Shown here in pieces: positions 1-9,747 of a stretch of 64,000 bases of DNA. Position 1 is the stretch's first letter; the number at the start of each line of letters is the position of its first letter. The position numbers and the translations under genes were made by a program. The stretch comes from Mesotoga sp. BH458_6_3_2_1. Lineage in GTDB: Bacteria > Thermotogota > Thermotogae > Petrotogales > Kosmotogaceae. Below the pieces are notes generated by a model. It saw only the letters and a program-made list of their open reading frames with translations. It did no database searches and was not told the origin of the DNA. The stretch covers positions 26,976 to 90,975 of the forward strand of contig NZ_JFHL01000025.1 in assembly GCF_003664995.1 (NCBI RefSeq), written 5' to 3'.

Positions 1-2312
1 ATCTGTACCGACAATACTTGTATGAAGAGAACGCACTTGATTTCTCAAATATTCAATATGAGACATATCAGCTGCTCACTACTCACGATAATGTACTGAA
101 GAATCTTCGAGAGAAGATTTCCTACCTTATGATTGACGAATACCAAGACACAAATACCATCCAAGAGAAGATCTTCTTACTTATTTCTGGAGAAAGGCAG
201 AACATATGCGTGGTTGGAGATGAAGATCAAAGCCTGTATCGATTTCGCGGTGCGACCGTAAGGAATATCCTTGAATTCCAACGGAACTTTGATCCCGGAG
301 AGTGCAAGCTAGTTGTTCTCAATGAAAACTATCGCTCTCATCCCAAAATAATTGACTTCTACAATCGCTGGATGAGCGAGCAACAATGGGAATATGAAGG
401 AAGGAGATTTCGCTTCGAAAAGACGATCTCCCCTCGTGAAGGTGTCTTTGCCAATAATCAGACGGTAATAAAAGTGGCCGGTACAGATTCTGGAAGCCCC
501 TGGCACGAGGAAATTCTTGAGTTTCTACAGCAACTCAAGAGAACTGGGGCGATAGACGACTGGAATCAAATTGTCTTTCTTTTCCAGTCTGTTAAGAACC
601 CAAAAGTAATTGCTTTAGCCAGTTTTCTCGAAGAAAAAGGTGTGAATGTCTATTCTCCGCGATCAAATCTGATCTTTGATAGAGAAGAGTTCAAGCTCCT
701 TATCGGCGCATTCTACTATCTCTTCGCCTGGTATGCAAAAATAAGATCAAAGGACAGCACATTCACGAATCCCATTTGGGCCTATCTTGATGACTGTTTC
801 CATCTGTTTGTTGAAAAGCTCAGGCTAAATGAGAATGCAGAACTTCTTACTTGGTGCCAGAATAAACTGAGGTATCACGACAGCAATTTCGGCACAACGA
901 ACTATGGCTTCTCAGCGCTCTTCTACGAGCTGCTGCAGTTTCCCCTCTTTAGCAAGTTTCTTCATGAGAATCTTGTATCTGGCATGATAGACAGCAGACC
1001 AGCGAGAAACATCGCTCTTTTCTCCCAGCTTCTTGTAAAATTCGAGTATCTTCACAACATAAAGGTATTATCTTCTAGATTCATCGACAAGACCATCATT
1101 GATTTTTTCGATAAGTACCTTAATTTCCTAAAAGAAGGTGGATTGGACGAGTATGAAGATGACTTCGACTATGCTCCGAGTGGGTGCGTTTCATTCATGA
1201 CAATCCATCAGTCAAAGGGCCTTGAGTTCCCTGTAGTTATTGTGGATTCGCTTGGAGCTTCGCCAAGAAAGAATTACACCGACTTAGATGAGTTGCTCCA
1301 ATCTGGTTATTATTTAAGACCCCCTTTCGAGCCAATCAAAGAAACCAAATCTTTCGACTTCAGGAGACAATTTTTCACGGCCTTCTCACGTGCACAGGAT
1401 CTCTTGGTCCTAACGTGTCAAGAAGTTTTACCCGGAAACGGGCGTCGAAAAGTACCGTCTGGGCAGTTCGTGTCACTATATGAGAGTATTCCCTACTGGA
1501 GAGATGACTCTTTTGACTTCAAGCTGCTTTCTTTGCATTCTATAAAAGAGACTTCGATCAAGAGAGAGTACTCATACACTTCTCATATACTGAACTATGA
1601 GGCCTGTCCAAGACAGTATATGTTCACAAAATACCTTGGTTTCGAGCCAGTGAGGGCTAACCCTATTCTGTTTGGAAATCTTGTTCATGAGACAATAGAA
1701 GATATCCACAAAGCAGTTCTTCGCAATGAAACGCACCTTCTAAACAGAGATAATATAGAAAAATGGTTCAGCAGCAATTACAGGAGTCTGAGCACAAAAG
1801 AAAGAGTGTATCTGGCTCCGGAGACACAGAGAGTTGCTCTTGAGCAAGTCATGAAGTACTTTGAGAGGAAGCGAGGCGATTGGTCAGATATTCGAGAAGC
1901 AGAAGTCGATGTATCGCTTGTAAAGGAAGCCTATATCCTTAAGGGGAAGGTGGATCTTATTGCCGGTACTGGTGATACTGTGCAGATAATCGATTTCAAG
2001 GCCGAGAAAAAGCCGGACCTTCAAGGCGAAAGAGAGAGAATTGATCAGTATAGAAGGCAACTGGAGATCTATGCTCATGTTGTCGAACAAAAGATCGGGC
2101 TCAAAGTAAGCGGTATGCAGCTCTACTTCACTGGCGAAATCGATGGCAGTCCGATAATATCTTTCAGAAACGATCAGTCTTCGATAAACCGCACAATCGA
2201 TCAAGTTAATAACGTTGTCGATAACATAGAATCATTGAAGTTCTCAATCGAAACAAGACCGATCAAGCAGTGCTCAAACTGTGATATGCGACACTATTGT
2301 GACCGAAGATGA
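1..2312 (+). CDS. UvrD-like helicase with C-terminal Fe-S nuclease (5' partial)
   Basis: Superfamily I helicase fused to a RecB/AddB-type nuclease, expected to unwind and cut DNA. The frame is open to the left window edge, so the N-terminus with the Walker A loop lies outside. Numbering from the TTG at 18: Walker B DEYQDTN near 40, VGDEDQSLYRFRG near 67, ENYRS near 103, TIHQSKGLEFP near 394 and the arginine-finger region FSRAQ near 455. The tail carries YEACPRQY near 528, GKVDLI near 643, IDFKAEK near 657 and CSNCDMRHYC near 752, the layout of a PD-(D/E)XK nuclease stapled by a four-cysteine Fe-S cluster. It ends 15 bases before the methyltransferase gene and heads the operon visible here. 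The exact role (defence versus repair) is inferred from context. Confidence 0.85.
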   Translation, partial: LYRQYLYEENALDFSNIQYETYQLLTTHDNVLKNLREKISYLMIDEYQDTNTIQEKIFLLISGERQNICVVGDEDQSLYRFRGATVRNILEFQRNFDPGECKLVVLNENYRSHPKIIDFYNRWMSEQQWEYEGRRFRFEKTISPREGVFANNQTVIKVAGTDSGSPWHEEILEFLQQLKRTGAIDDWNQIVFLFQSVKNPKVIALASFLEEKGVNVYSPRSNLIFDREEFKLLIGAFYYLFAWYAKIRSKDSTFTNPIWAYLDDCFHLFVEKLRLNENAELLTWCQNKLRYHDSNFGTTNYGFSALFYELLQFPLFSKFLHENLVSGMIDSRPARNIALFSQLLVKFEYLHNIKVLSSRFIDKTIIDFFDKYLNFLKEGGLDEYEDDFDYAPSGCVSFMTIHQSKGLEFPVVIVDSLGASPRKNYTDLDELLQSGYYLRPPFEPIKETKSFDFRRQFFTAFSRAQDLLVLTCQEVLPGNGRRKVPSGQFVSLYESIPYWRDDSFDFKLLSLHSIKETSIKREYSYTSHILNYEACPRQYMFTKYLGFEPVRANPILFGNLVHETIEDIHKAVLRNETHLLNRDNIEKWFSSNYRSLSTKERVYLAPETQRVALEQVMKYFERKRGDWSDIREAEVDVSLVKEAYILKGKVDLIAGTGDTVQIIDFKAEKKPDLQGERERIDQYRRQLEIYAHVVEQKIGLKVSGMQLYFTGEIDGSPIISFRNDQSSINRTIDQVNNVVDNIESLKFSIETRPIKQCSNCDMRHYCDRR

Positions 2313-2327
2313 TAGGAGGAATTCACC

Positions 2328-4076
2328 GTGGAGAATAATCAGCAAAAACTCGATATTGATATTCAAACGCATGCGACTGATAATGAAAAGTACGAATTTG
2401 AACCATTGCAAGGCAGACCGATGTTGCAATGGCGCGGAAAGAGACCTTTCAAATCAACTCACTACTATCCGGCCCAGCTGAAAGAGAGTTTTGGGGAACC
2501 TGCAAATGACTGGATGAACAAGCTGTACTGGGGTGACAATCTTCAGGTTCTCAGTCACCTTCTCAGGGATTATCGCGGAAAGATACAGCTTATATATATT
2601 GATCCTCCATTTGACTCAAAAGCTGATTACAAAAAGAAAGTAGAACTCAGAGGGAAAGAAATCAACAACGACTACAATTCCTTTGAAGAAAAGCAATACA
2701 CAGACATCTGGACAAATGATGACTATCTTCAGTTTATGTATGAAAGGTTAATCGTTATGCGAGAACTGCTTTCCGAAAATGGTTGCATATACCTTCACTG
2801 CGATTACAGGAAAGTTCATCATCTAAGATGTTTGATGGATGAGATATTCGGAGTGAATAGGTTCCTGAACGAAGTCATTTGGTGCTATAAGTCCGGCGGT
2901 GCAGGTGATCGTGGATATGCAAGAAAGCATGACACAATTCTGCTTTACTCGAAGACGAAGGATTTTGCTTTCAACCAAATAAAGGAAAAGTCGTATATGT
3001 TTCCTTGGTCAGGGCAAAACCCCGCGCAAACATACTACGAAGATGATAAAGGAAGATATACTCTGGTTAATGTTAAGGATTATTGGACCGATATAGGAAT
3101 GATAGCTACTAGCTCTCACGAGCGACAAGGTTATCCTACCCAAAAGCCTGAAGCATTACTTGAACGCATTATAAAAGCCTCATCAAATAAGGGCGACATC
3201 GTTCTTGACTGTTTTATGGGATGCGGTACTACTCAAGCAGTCGCTATGAAACTTGGGAGAAAGTTTATCGGAGCAGATATTAACCTTGGTGCTGTGGAAA
3301 CTACAGTTAAGAGGCTCCTAGGAGTGAGAGAAGAAGTTGAAACTGGTCAAATGAGCCTTGAAGAGTCTGAGAAGCTCTATACAGGCTTCGAGGTATATAA
3401 CGTAAACAACTACGATGTTTTTCGCAATCCCGTTCAGGCTAAAGAACTTCTAATGGAAGCACTCGAAATACAGACACTCCACAATAACCCTATCTTTGAT
3501 GGAGAGAAAGATGGTAGAAAAGTCATAATTATGCCTGTTAATCGAATTGCTGCGCAAGAAGATGTTATAAACCTGGCACGTAATCTTGACTACAAGAGTT
3601 ATGAGAAGAAGAAGAAAGACCACCCACATTCACCGGTCGATCTTATAACTCTTGTCTGCATGGGGCATGAACCAGATATCGCTGCCAAGTTCGTCAAAGA
3701 AACTGGATACAACATAGATGTCGAGGTATTAGACGTTCTAAGAGATAGGAAAGATTTGTGCTTTAAACGAGATTCAGAGGCTGACATCCAAATCGAAAAT
3801 GGGAAACTTGTAATCAGAAGCTTCTATCCGATGAATCTTCTTCAGAAAATCAGCATGTTCAAGGAAGATATCAAAGATTGGCGAGAACTTGTTGATGCTG
3901 TTTATATTGACTGGGATTATGATGGAGAAACGATGAAACCCGCTGAGATAGATATACCTAGAGATAGAGAGCTGGTTAAGGGCCAGTATGATATTCCTGA
4001 GGGAGCAAGGAATATCAAAATAAGGATAGTTGACCTACTTTCTGAGGCTTATGAAGGTGAGATATACAATGGCTAA
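2328..4076 (+). CDS. Adenine-specific DNA methyltransferase, type III Mod-like
   Basis: Predicted N6-adenine DNA methyltransferase of the beta class. The catalytic motif IV (YIDPPFDSK, near residue 92) precedes the SAM-binding motif I (DCFMGCGTT, near residue 293), the order used by type III Mod and MboII-like enzymes. GTG start at 2328 follows AGGAGGA at 2314-2320. The gene overlaps the next one, a Res-like helicase, by 8 bases, which supports a type III modification/restriction pair. The 582-residue length is normal for Mod. The C-terminal 200 residues show no motif I recognise and may hold target recognition or Res contact surfaces. Confidence 0.85.
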   Translation: MENNQQKLDIDIQTHATDNEKYEFEPLQGRPMLQWRGKRPFKSTHYYPAQLKESFGEPANDWMNKLYWGDNLQVLSHLLRDYRGKIQLIYIDPPFDSKADYKKKVELRGKEINNDYNSFEEKQYTDIWTNDDYLQFMYERLIVMRELLSENGCIYLHCDYRKVHHLRCLMDEIFGVNRFLNEVIWCYKSGGAGDRGYARKHDTILLYSKTKDFAFNQIKEKSYMFPWSGQNPAQTYYEDDKGRYTLVNVKDYWTDIGMIATSSHERQGYPTQKPEALLERIIKASSNKGDIVLDCFMGCGTTQAVAMKLGRKFIGADINLGAVETTVKRLLGVREEVETGQMSLEESEKLYTGFEVYNVNNYDVFRNPVQAKELLMEALEIQTLHNNPIFDGEKDGRKVIIMPVNRIAAQEDVINLARNLDYKSYEKKKKDHPHSPVDLITLVCMGHEPDIAAKFVKETGYNIDVEVLDVLRDRKDLCFKRDSEADIQIENGKLVIRSFYPMNLLQKISMFKEDIKDWRELVDAVYIDWDYDGETMKPAEIDIPRDRELVKGQYDIPEGARNIKIRIVDLLSEAYEGEIYNG

Positions 4077-6708
4077 GAAAAAGGTCACAATGGACTTCAC
4101 GTTCTTCAAACATCTGTGGATGTTTTATCAGAAGAATAGAAAGACTATCATTTCCAAGTATAAAGGACCGACAAGGAAATTCCTTCAGTTCAATGGTCCT
4201 GAGAATCCGAATCGTTTTCTAAGAACACCTCAGTTTGAAGCTTTTGAGATGTATGTTTTCCTGAAAGAAGGCCTCAAGAACCTCAAGATGAGTGAGATTT
4301 TCAACGAATGGTACGATAGGACTGACATGTTCAATCTACGCGAGCGAGGTACGATTAACGTTCAGACTGGCCAGATGAACATGCTTGATGAGATGACGAG
4401 AGAAAATTACGAACAAATCTTCGAAACGATAAATGAGTTTGGTTCAGCCAGTGACTATGCAAATTACATCTTTGCGCTCACTATGGGTACAGGAAAGACG
4501 ATTCTAATGGCAACGTGTATCTTCTATGAGTTCGTACTCGCTCACAAGTTGCCAAAAGATCCATTATATTGCCATAACGCACTTGTATTTGCACCAGATA
4601 AAACTGTGCTTTCTTCTCTTCTGGAAATACAAACTTTTGACAAGACGAAAGTGGTGCCAGCAGAGTATGTCAATTTCCTGAACTCAAATATCAAGTATTT
4701 CTTCCTGGAAGACACAGAGACAGATCTCAATACTGTTGATGGATCGGACTTCAATATTGTGATCACAAACAACCAGAAAATCATACTGAAGAAGGAACAC
4801 AAGGAGAAAACTGCTGGAGAAAGGCTCTTTAAGTACATATCGAGTTCAGCAGGAGTATTAGCCGAAGCTGCCGACGTTCTACCAAACGAAGAGCCTGAAG
4901 ACGATAAAGATCTGATAGCAAATAACAGGTTCTACAAGTTGAACAGGCTTCCTCAGCTTGGCATATATGTTGACGAGGCTCACCACGTCTTTGGAAGTCA
5001 GCTTGCAAGGGATTTAGGATTGAATAGAACTAAAACAAGCCTGAAACTGACAATCGACGAAATAGCGAAGAATCTGAATCGCTCTGGGTCGCGTGTTGTT
5101 GCCTGTTATAATTACACAGGAACACCGTATGTCAAGAAGACCATTCTACCTGAAGTCGTTTATGGCTACGGGTTGAAAGACGCAATTGACAATGAGTATC
5201 TGAAAAGGGTTAGACTCAAAACATATAGCGATATTCGAAGTGAGGAGTTTGTTAGAGATGTTATAGAAGATTTCTGGAGAAAATATGGCGAGAACCGTCA
5301 TGAGAATATGTTGCCAAAGATTGCCTTCTTTGCGCCGACAATCAAAGATTTGGAAGAAAATCTGAAGCCTTCCTTAGAAAACGTGTTGAATGGTCTTGGC
5401 ATTTCCTCAGATAAGATTCTTGTAAATCACCAGGGATCTGACAGTGATTCTATTAGAGAATTCAGTCGTTTGGATACTCCTGAATCAGAAAAGCAGTTCA
5501 TCTTGCTTGTGAATAAGGGGAAGGAAGGTTGGAACTGCCGCTCCCTATTTGCAGTAGCACTCTTTAGAAGACCTTATTCGACGATTTTCGTTCTACAAGC
5601 AACTATGCGTTGTCTCAGATCTATAGATAAAGTCCAGCAGACGGCATCTATTTATCTTTCCAGTGAGAATGAAGAGATACTTAAGGCAGAACTAGACAAG
5701 AACTTCAGGATGAGCATAAATGAGCTCAAGAACGCGAAAGGGAAAGAGAAACAGCTTTTCAAGATTTCGGTTACAAAACCTCCGATTGAAATCAAGATAA
5801 CTAGAGTGAAAATGACCTTTGACATTGAGGAGATAAAGGAGCCTGAGAAAATCACTTTTGATTTCGATAAGGTATCCACAGACAGGTACAGAATTCTAGC
5901 AAGAACAATCGAAGATGTGAAGATAGGCAAAGCCTTGGACAAGCAGACTGAGTCTACTGAAGATATAACATCTCTCAGAGAAAAGAGAAAGTTTTCGAGA
6001 ACTACTTTGGTTGCGGAGATTGCGAGATATCTTAACATTTCCTGCTTAAGAGTAGAGAGAATTCTGGAAAGAGCTGAAGAAGAAATGGAAAAGATTCTTG
6101 AGTGTGTGAATGAGTATAACGAAATTCTGTACGATCACGTAATTCCCAAGATCTTCAGATCTATCCATCAGATAACTGAGAGAAAAGAAGAGGAACAGAA
6201 AACAGTTCTTCTAGTAAAAGAGCCAGAATCTGGTTATTATGAAATCTCGGGAGATCCGAAAAAGACAGTTGCTCTTTCTGACTATAAGACTCTTTCTTGC
6301 AAAAGCTTTCATCTTGACACCTATTGCTTTGATTCAAAACCTGAAATGGAACTGTTCATCGATCTTCTAAAGAGCAGCGACATCGAAAAGGTTTACTTCA
6401 CCGGCATGCTAACACATGGACAGACGGAGTTCTATATAAGCTACATCGATCCTGACTCAAAGATGGTCAGACACTATTATCCTGACTTTCTTGTCAAAAA
6501 GGGTGATGATGGCTGGTCTATTCTTGAAGTCAAGGCAGACAACATGATCGATGACGCTATAGTGCAAGCAAAAAAAGAGGCTGCTGAACAGTTCGCCGTC
6601 GAAAATGAAATGACCTATTCGATAGTATCAGAAAGCGAAGTAAGAGATCATTCCTTTGGTACTGAGAAAACGAAGTTAAAGCTATTAGCAGAGGAAGAGG
6701 AGCAATAG
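4069..6708 (+). CDS. Type III restriction Res-like helicase/nuclease
   Basis: DEAD/DEAH-type superfamily II translocase with a C-terminal nuclease, the restriction partner of the upstream Mod-like enzyme. Seen: Walker A MGTGKT near residue 138, DEAHH near 301, YTGTPY near 349, EGWNCRS near 484, QATMRCLRS near 511, and a C-terminal PDFLVKK...LEVKAD block near 806-824 that fits PD-(D/E)XK. The reading frame extends back to a TTG at 4030, but the ATG at 4069 has a GAAGGTGAG ribosome site and gives a short overlap with the methyltransferase stop, so it is preferred. Its stop overlaps the next gene's GTG (TAGTG), so translation is coupled to the Dam-like gene. Confidence 0.85.
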   Translation: MAKKKVTMDFTFFKHLWMFYQKNRKTIISKYKGPTRKFLQFNGPENPNRFLRTPQFEAFEMYVFLKEGLKNLKMSEIFNEWYDRTDMFNLRERGTINVQTGQMNMLDEMTRENYEQIFETINEFGSASDYANYIFALTMGTGKTILMATCIFYEFVLAHKLPKDPLYCHNALVFAPDKTVLSSLLEIQTFDKTKVVPAEYVNFLNSNIKYFFLEDTETDLNTVDGSDFNIVITNNQKIILKKEHKEKTAGERLFKYISSSAGVLAEAADVLPNEEPEDDKDLIANNRFYKLNRLPQLGIYVDEAHHVFGSQLARDLGLNRTKTSLKLTIDEIAKNLNRSGSRVVACYNYTGTPYVKKTILPEVVYGYGLKDAIDNEYLKRVRLKTYSDIRSEEFVRDVIEDFWRKYGENRHENMLPKIAFFAPTIKDLEENLKPSLENVLNGLGISSDKILVNHQGSDSDSIREFSRLDTPESEKQFILLVNKGKEGWNCRSLFAVALFRRPYSTIFVLQATMRCLRSIDKVQQTASIYLSSENEEILKAELDKNFRMSINELKNAKGKEKQLFKISVTKPPIEIKITRVKMTFDIEEIKEPEKITFDFDKVSTDRYRILARTIEDVKIGKALDKQTESTEDITSLREKRKFSRTTLVAEIARYLNISCLRVERILERAEEEMEKILECVNEYNEILYDHVIPKIFRSIHQITERKEEEQKTVLLVKEPESGYYEISGDPKKTVALSDYKTLSCKSFHLDTYCFDSKPEMELFIDLLKSSDIEKVYFTGMLTHGQTEFYISYIDPDSKMVRHYYPDFLVKKGDDGWSILEVKADNMIDDAIVQAKKEAAEQFAVENEMTYSIVSESEVRDHSFGTEKTKLKLLAEEEEQ

Positions 6709-7538
6709 TGGAAAACCCTGCCAATCCAGTCTTCTTGAGATATCCAGGAGGAAAGAAGAGAAAAGTAAAAAGCTTTTTCGATCTCCTGCCGACAAAAGAT
6801 GAGATTAAAGGTCGGTATTTCGAACCCTTTCTTGGGGGGGCAACTGTCTTCTTCCACATAAGACCGAAAAAAGCAACTCTATCAGATCTGAGTGGCGATC
6901 TTATGGATCTCTACCGAGGTGTGAAAAAAGATCCAAAAGGAGTATGGCAGAAGTACAGGACTCTTCCAGAAGGGAGAGATGCATATTATGCGATAAGAAA
7001 TGAAGATCTCTCAAAAGCAAATCTAATAACAAGGGCAGCAAGAACTCTCTTCTTGAACAGAACGTGTTTTAAGGGTATGTGGCGTTACAACAGCGCAGGA
7101 AGATTCAATGTGGGTTACGGTGGCGAAGATAGGAGATGGGTTATCACAGAACACGACCTAGTTATGGTTTCGAAGCTTCTTAAGGGAAAGCACCTTCTTA
7201 CATCGGACTTTGAACAGATTATAGCTTATGCAAATGAAGGGGATTATATATTCCTGGATCCTCCGTATCAGCCGGGTGAAAGTGAAATGCGCAACGATCA
7301 CTTTGGGTACATGTGCTTCTCATTTACCGATCAGATTCGTTTAGCTCGGTGCCTGACGAAAGCCTCAAGTAGAGGAGTGAAGTGGGCACTTACCAACTCA
7401 GGAGCATCAGAAATAACTGAACTATATCAGGACCTTCATTTATTGGTACTCGACTTATCAGTTTTGGAAACAGATAAAGGGGAAAGGTTAGAAACGAGGA
7501 AAGAGGTGATAATGACCAATCTAACTAAGGGGGGGTAA
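6708..7538 (+). CDS. Dam-like D12-class adenine methyltransferase
   Basis: Second DNA adenine methyltransferase in the operon, from a different family than the Mod-like one. Motifs: PGGK near residue 13 and EPFLGGATVFF near 39 (SAM binding), FLNRTCFKG near 120, DPPYQP near 184 (catalysis) and KWALTNS near 224. At 276 residues it has the standard D12/Dam/DpnM size. GTG start at 6708 sits inside the Res stop codon context (TAGTG) behind a GAGGAAGAGGAG stretch. The next gene starts one base after its stop. Two methyltransferases of distinct classes suggest either protection at two sites or at two strands of an asymmetric site (inference). Confidence 0.9.
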   Translation: MENPANPVFLRYPGGKKRKVKSFFDLLPTKDEIKGRYFEPFLGGATVFFHIRPKKATLSDLSGDLMDLYRGVKKDPKGVWQKYRTLPEGRDAYYAIRNEDLSKANLITRAARTLFLNRTCFKGMWRYNSAGRFNVGYGGEDRRWVITEHDLVMVSKLLKGKHLLTSDFEQIIAYANEGDYIFLDPPYQPGESEMRNDHFGYMCFSFTDQIRLARCLTKASSRGVKWALTNSGASEITELYQDLHLLVLDLSVLETDKGERLETRKEVIMTNLTKGG

Positions 7539-7539
7539 C

Positions 7540-9747
7540 ATGGCAAACACAGTCTCAGATATTGTAGAAGAATCAGAAGAGAGCCAAAATCCACTTTCTG
7601 CATTAAGAGATTTTCTTGATAAGGAGAAGAAATACGAGTTGTCAGAGGCCTTCGATAAGATGCGTTTGGTTGGATATGCTCTGAATATTGCTTACGACAA
7701 AATTAGAATAACAACTTGTGATCCTTTCAAGATAAACGTTGGAGGAATTCCCAGAAATTCGCTTCTAGTTATGATTCCCTCAAACTATGAGGAGTTACCG
7801 CCTCATTTCACACTTCTTAGAGTCTTAGAAGCGGCAGATACACCGCTTTCGATGGAGGTTCAGCAAACGTATTTTGAACTTCAGAAGAAATCAATGCCCG
7901 AACTCGATATTTGGACAAGAAATGAGCTTCAGTGGGGTGCACTAGATACAGCTGTCCTAGGAATGTTCTATGCAAATCCAGATAATTACAAAGCAGTTGA
8001 ATTCTCGAGCGATATCAACAACTTTGTCAGCGCAGACAGATATAGGATATACGCTCCAGATGAACAGTTGCTGGACATTATTGTAAACTCATCAGTGCCA
8101 GTGAAGAACCGCTCTGAAATAGGAATACTAAGGCTGACAGAATGCAGGCTTACCGTTGGAGAACGGGTATCTGAAAAAGTTGACGTACGAATCTCGGCAA
8201 ACGACTTTATGGGGACTAGAACTGCTATGTTTGGCAAGACTCGTCTTGGGAAAAGCAACATTGTGAAGTTGATAGCTCAAAGTATTTTGGAAGCCACGGA
8301 TGAAAACAAGACCGAGTTCATTATCGATGACACTTGTATTCACATGCTAAAAGCAAATCCATCTAAAGTACCTCAAGAACTCCTTGAGAAGCTCAATTCA
8401 GTTAAGAATAATGAGTATAAAGGTATTTCTTGCTTTGAAGCAGCTCTAAAATCGTGTCTTTCACTAGAAGACTTCAATAGGCATTCTAAAACAATACTTG
8501 ATCACGCAAGAACTAGAGTTGGTCAGCTGATCTTCGATGCCGACGGAGAATACGCGAACGACAATCCGCAAGATGGCAATGTATCTTTGAGGTCTATATA
8601 TGCAAATAGATGTAACGTTTACGCGCTGTCCAAAAAAGAAGGAACACCTTCTAAATCTTTGAGGCTAAACTTCTATGAGCAGCCTGAACAGTCGATAGAG
8701 ATTCTCAGGGGTCTTCTTGAAGAAGATGGCAGGACGGCAATCTATGTCAAATCATTCACAGGTCTCGAAATGCCGTCATTAGAGACTGTTGAACTCATAC
8801 AAGAGACAAGCGAGAAAATGAGAGCAATACGAAAGCTTCAGATTTTCTGGGCGATTCTCAATAAAGCTGGCTTTGATATTGACGAAAACGAATTGAAAAA
8901 GATTGCTCCCCATGCTTCCCATGTGAATGGCTTTAATCCAGGTATAAACAAAGAAGTAAGGAAGATAATCCACGCTAAACCTGAGACGGATCTCCCGAAG
9001 TCCCCCTCAACGCTTCAAGAAATGCTAAGGGAATACGAATTGGCAGCGGACGCGATAAACGCACAGAAAGAACTCCAAAGTTCTAGCAATAACCCTCTTT
9101 TTGATGCAAATGACATTGCTCTTCTTAGATTCCTGAAACCGCTTTCAGGATCCGGTCCGGAAATGCTCAAAGCTTATAGAATCTACCATGATAAGAATGC
9201 TTCAAAGACATTTGATGAAGTAGTAGATCTTCTGGACAGAGGAGAAACAGTCATACTTGATCTCGGAAACGCCAACGAGAAGGTATTAAAATACTATTCG
9301 AAGAGAATGTCTCAATCTGTATTCCAAAATCAAGTCAAAAAATTCACTGAGAACTCTCTTGGAAAATCATACATCCAGTTGTATTTCGAAGAAGCCCACA
9401 CACTCTTCCCAGTGAGTTCTTCTGATACCACCGATGTTTATCACCGATTTGCTAAAGAAGGGGCTAAGTATCACATTGGAATGGTCTATTCAACACAATC
9501 ACCTTCTTCAGTGAGTAAGGAACTACTAGCACAAACCGAAAACTTCTTTGTAGCTCATATCTCGTCACGTGATGAAGTTAACGCTTTGTCAAAAGTCAAT
9601 TCAGCCTATGAAGATCTAAAGGAAGATATTCTTCGAGCGAAAAGCCCAGGTTACGTTAGAATGCTTACTCGTTCAAATCGATTTGTAATTTCTGTTCAGG
9701 CGAAGATGTTCGGCCTTAATGAAGAAGGTGATTCCAATGCCATATGA
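7540..9747 (+). CDS. HerA-like ATPase
   Basis: Predicted hexameric DNA translocase of the FtsK/HerA superfamily. Walker A region FGKTRLGKSN near residue 228-237, Walker B YFEEAHTLFP near 615-624, and the STQSP sensor-like motif near 652. The region before Walker A resembles the HAS-barrel position of HerA. A long insertion of about 280 residues sits between the Walker motifs, longer than in a minimal HerA. ATG at 7540 follows a GGGGGG tract. It overlaps the following NurA-like gene by 11 bases. HerA and NurA classically form a DNA end-processing complex; here they are embedded among methylases and a Res-like helicase, arguing for a defence role (inference). Confidence 0.8.
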   Translation: MANTVSDIVEESEESQNPLSALRDFLDKEKKYELSEAFDKMRLVGYALNIAYDKIRITTCDPFKINVGGIPRNSLLVMIPSNYEELPPHFTLLRVLEAADTPLSMEVQQTYFELQKKSMPELDIWTRNELQWGALDTAVLGMFYANPDNYKAVEFSSDINNFVSADRYRIYAPDEQLLDIIVNSSVPVKNRSEIGILRLTECRLTVGERVSEKVDVRISANDFMGTRTAMFGKTRLGKSNIVKLIAQSILEATDENKTEFIIDDTCIHMLKANPSKVPQELLEKLNSVKNNEYKGISCFEAALKSCLSLEDFNRHSKTILDHARTRVGQLIFDADGEYANDNPQDGNVSLRSIYANRCNVYALSKKEGTPSKSLRLNFYEQPEQSIEILRGLLEEDGRTAIYVKSFTGLEMPSLETVELIQETSEKMRAIRKLQIFWAILNKAGFDIDENELKKIAPHASHVNGFNPGINKEVRKIIHAKPETDLPKSPSTLQEMLREYELAADAINAQKELQSSSNNPLFDANDIALLRFLKPLSGSGPEMLKAYRIYHDKNASKTFDEVVDLLDRGETVILDLGNANEKVLKYYSKRMSQSVFQNQVKKFTENSLGKSYIQLYFEEAHTLFPVSSSDTTDVYHRFAKEGAKYHIGMVYSTQSPSSVSKELLAQTENFFVAHISSRDEVNALSKVNSAYEDLKEDILRAKSPGYVRMLTRSNRFVISVQAKMFGLNEEGDSNAI

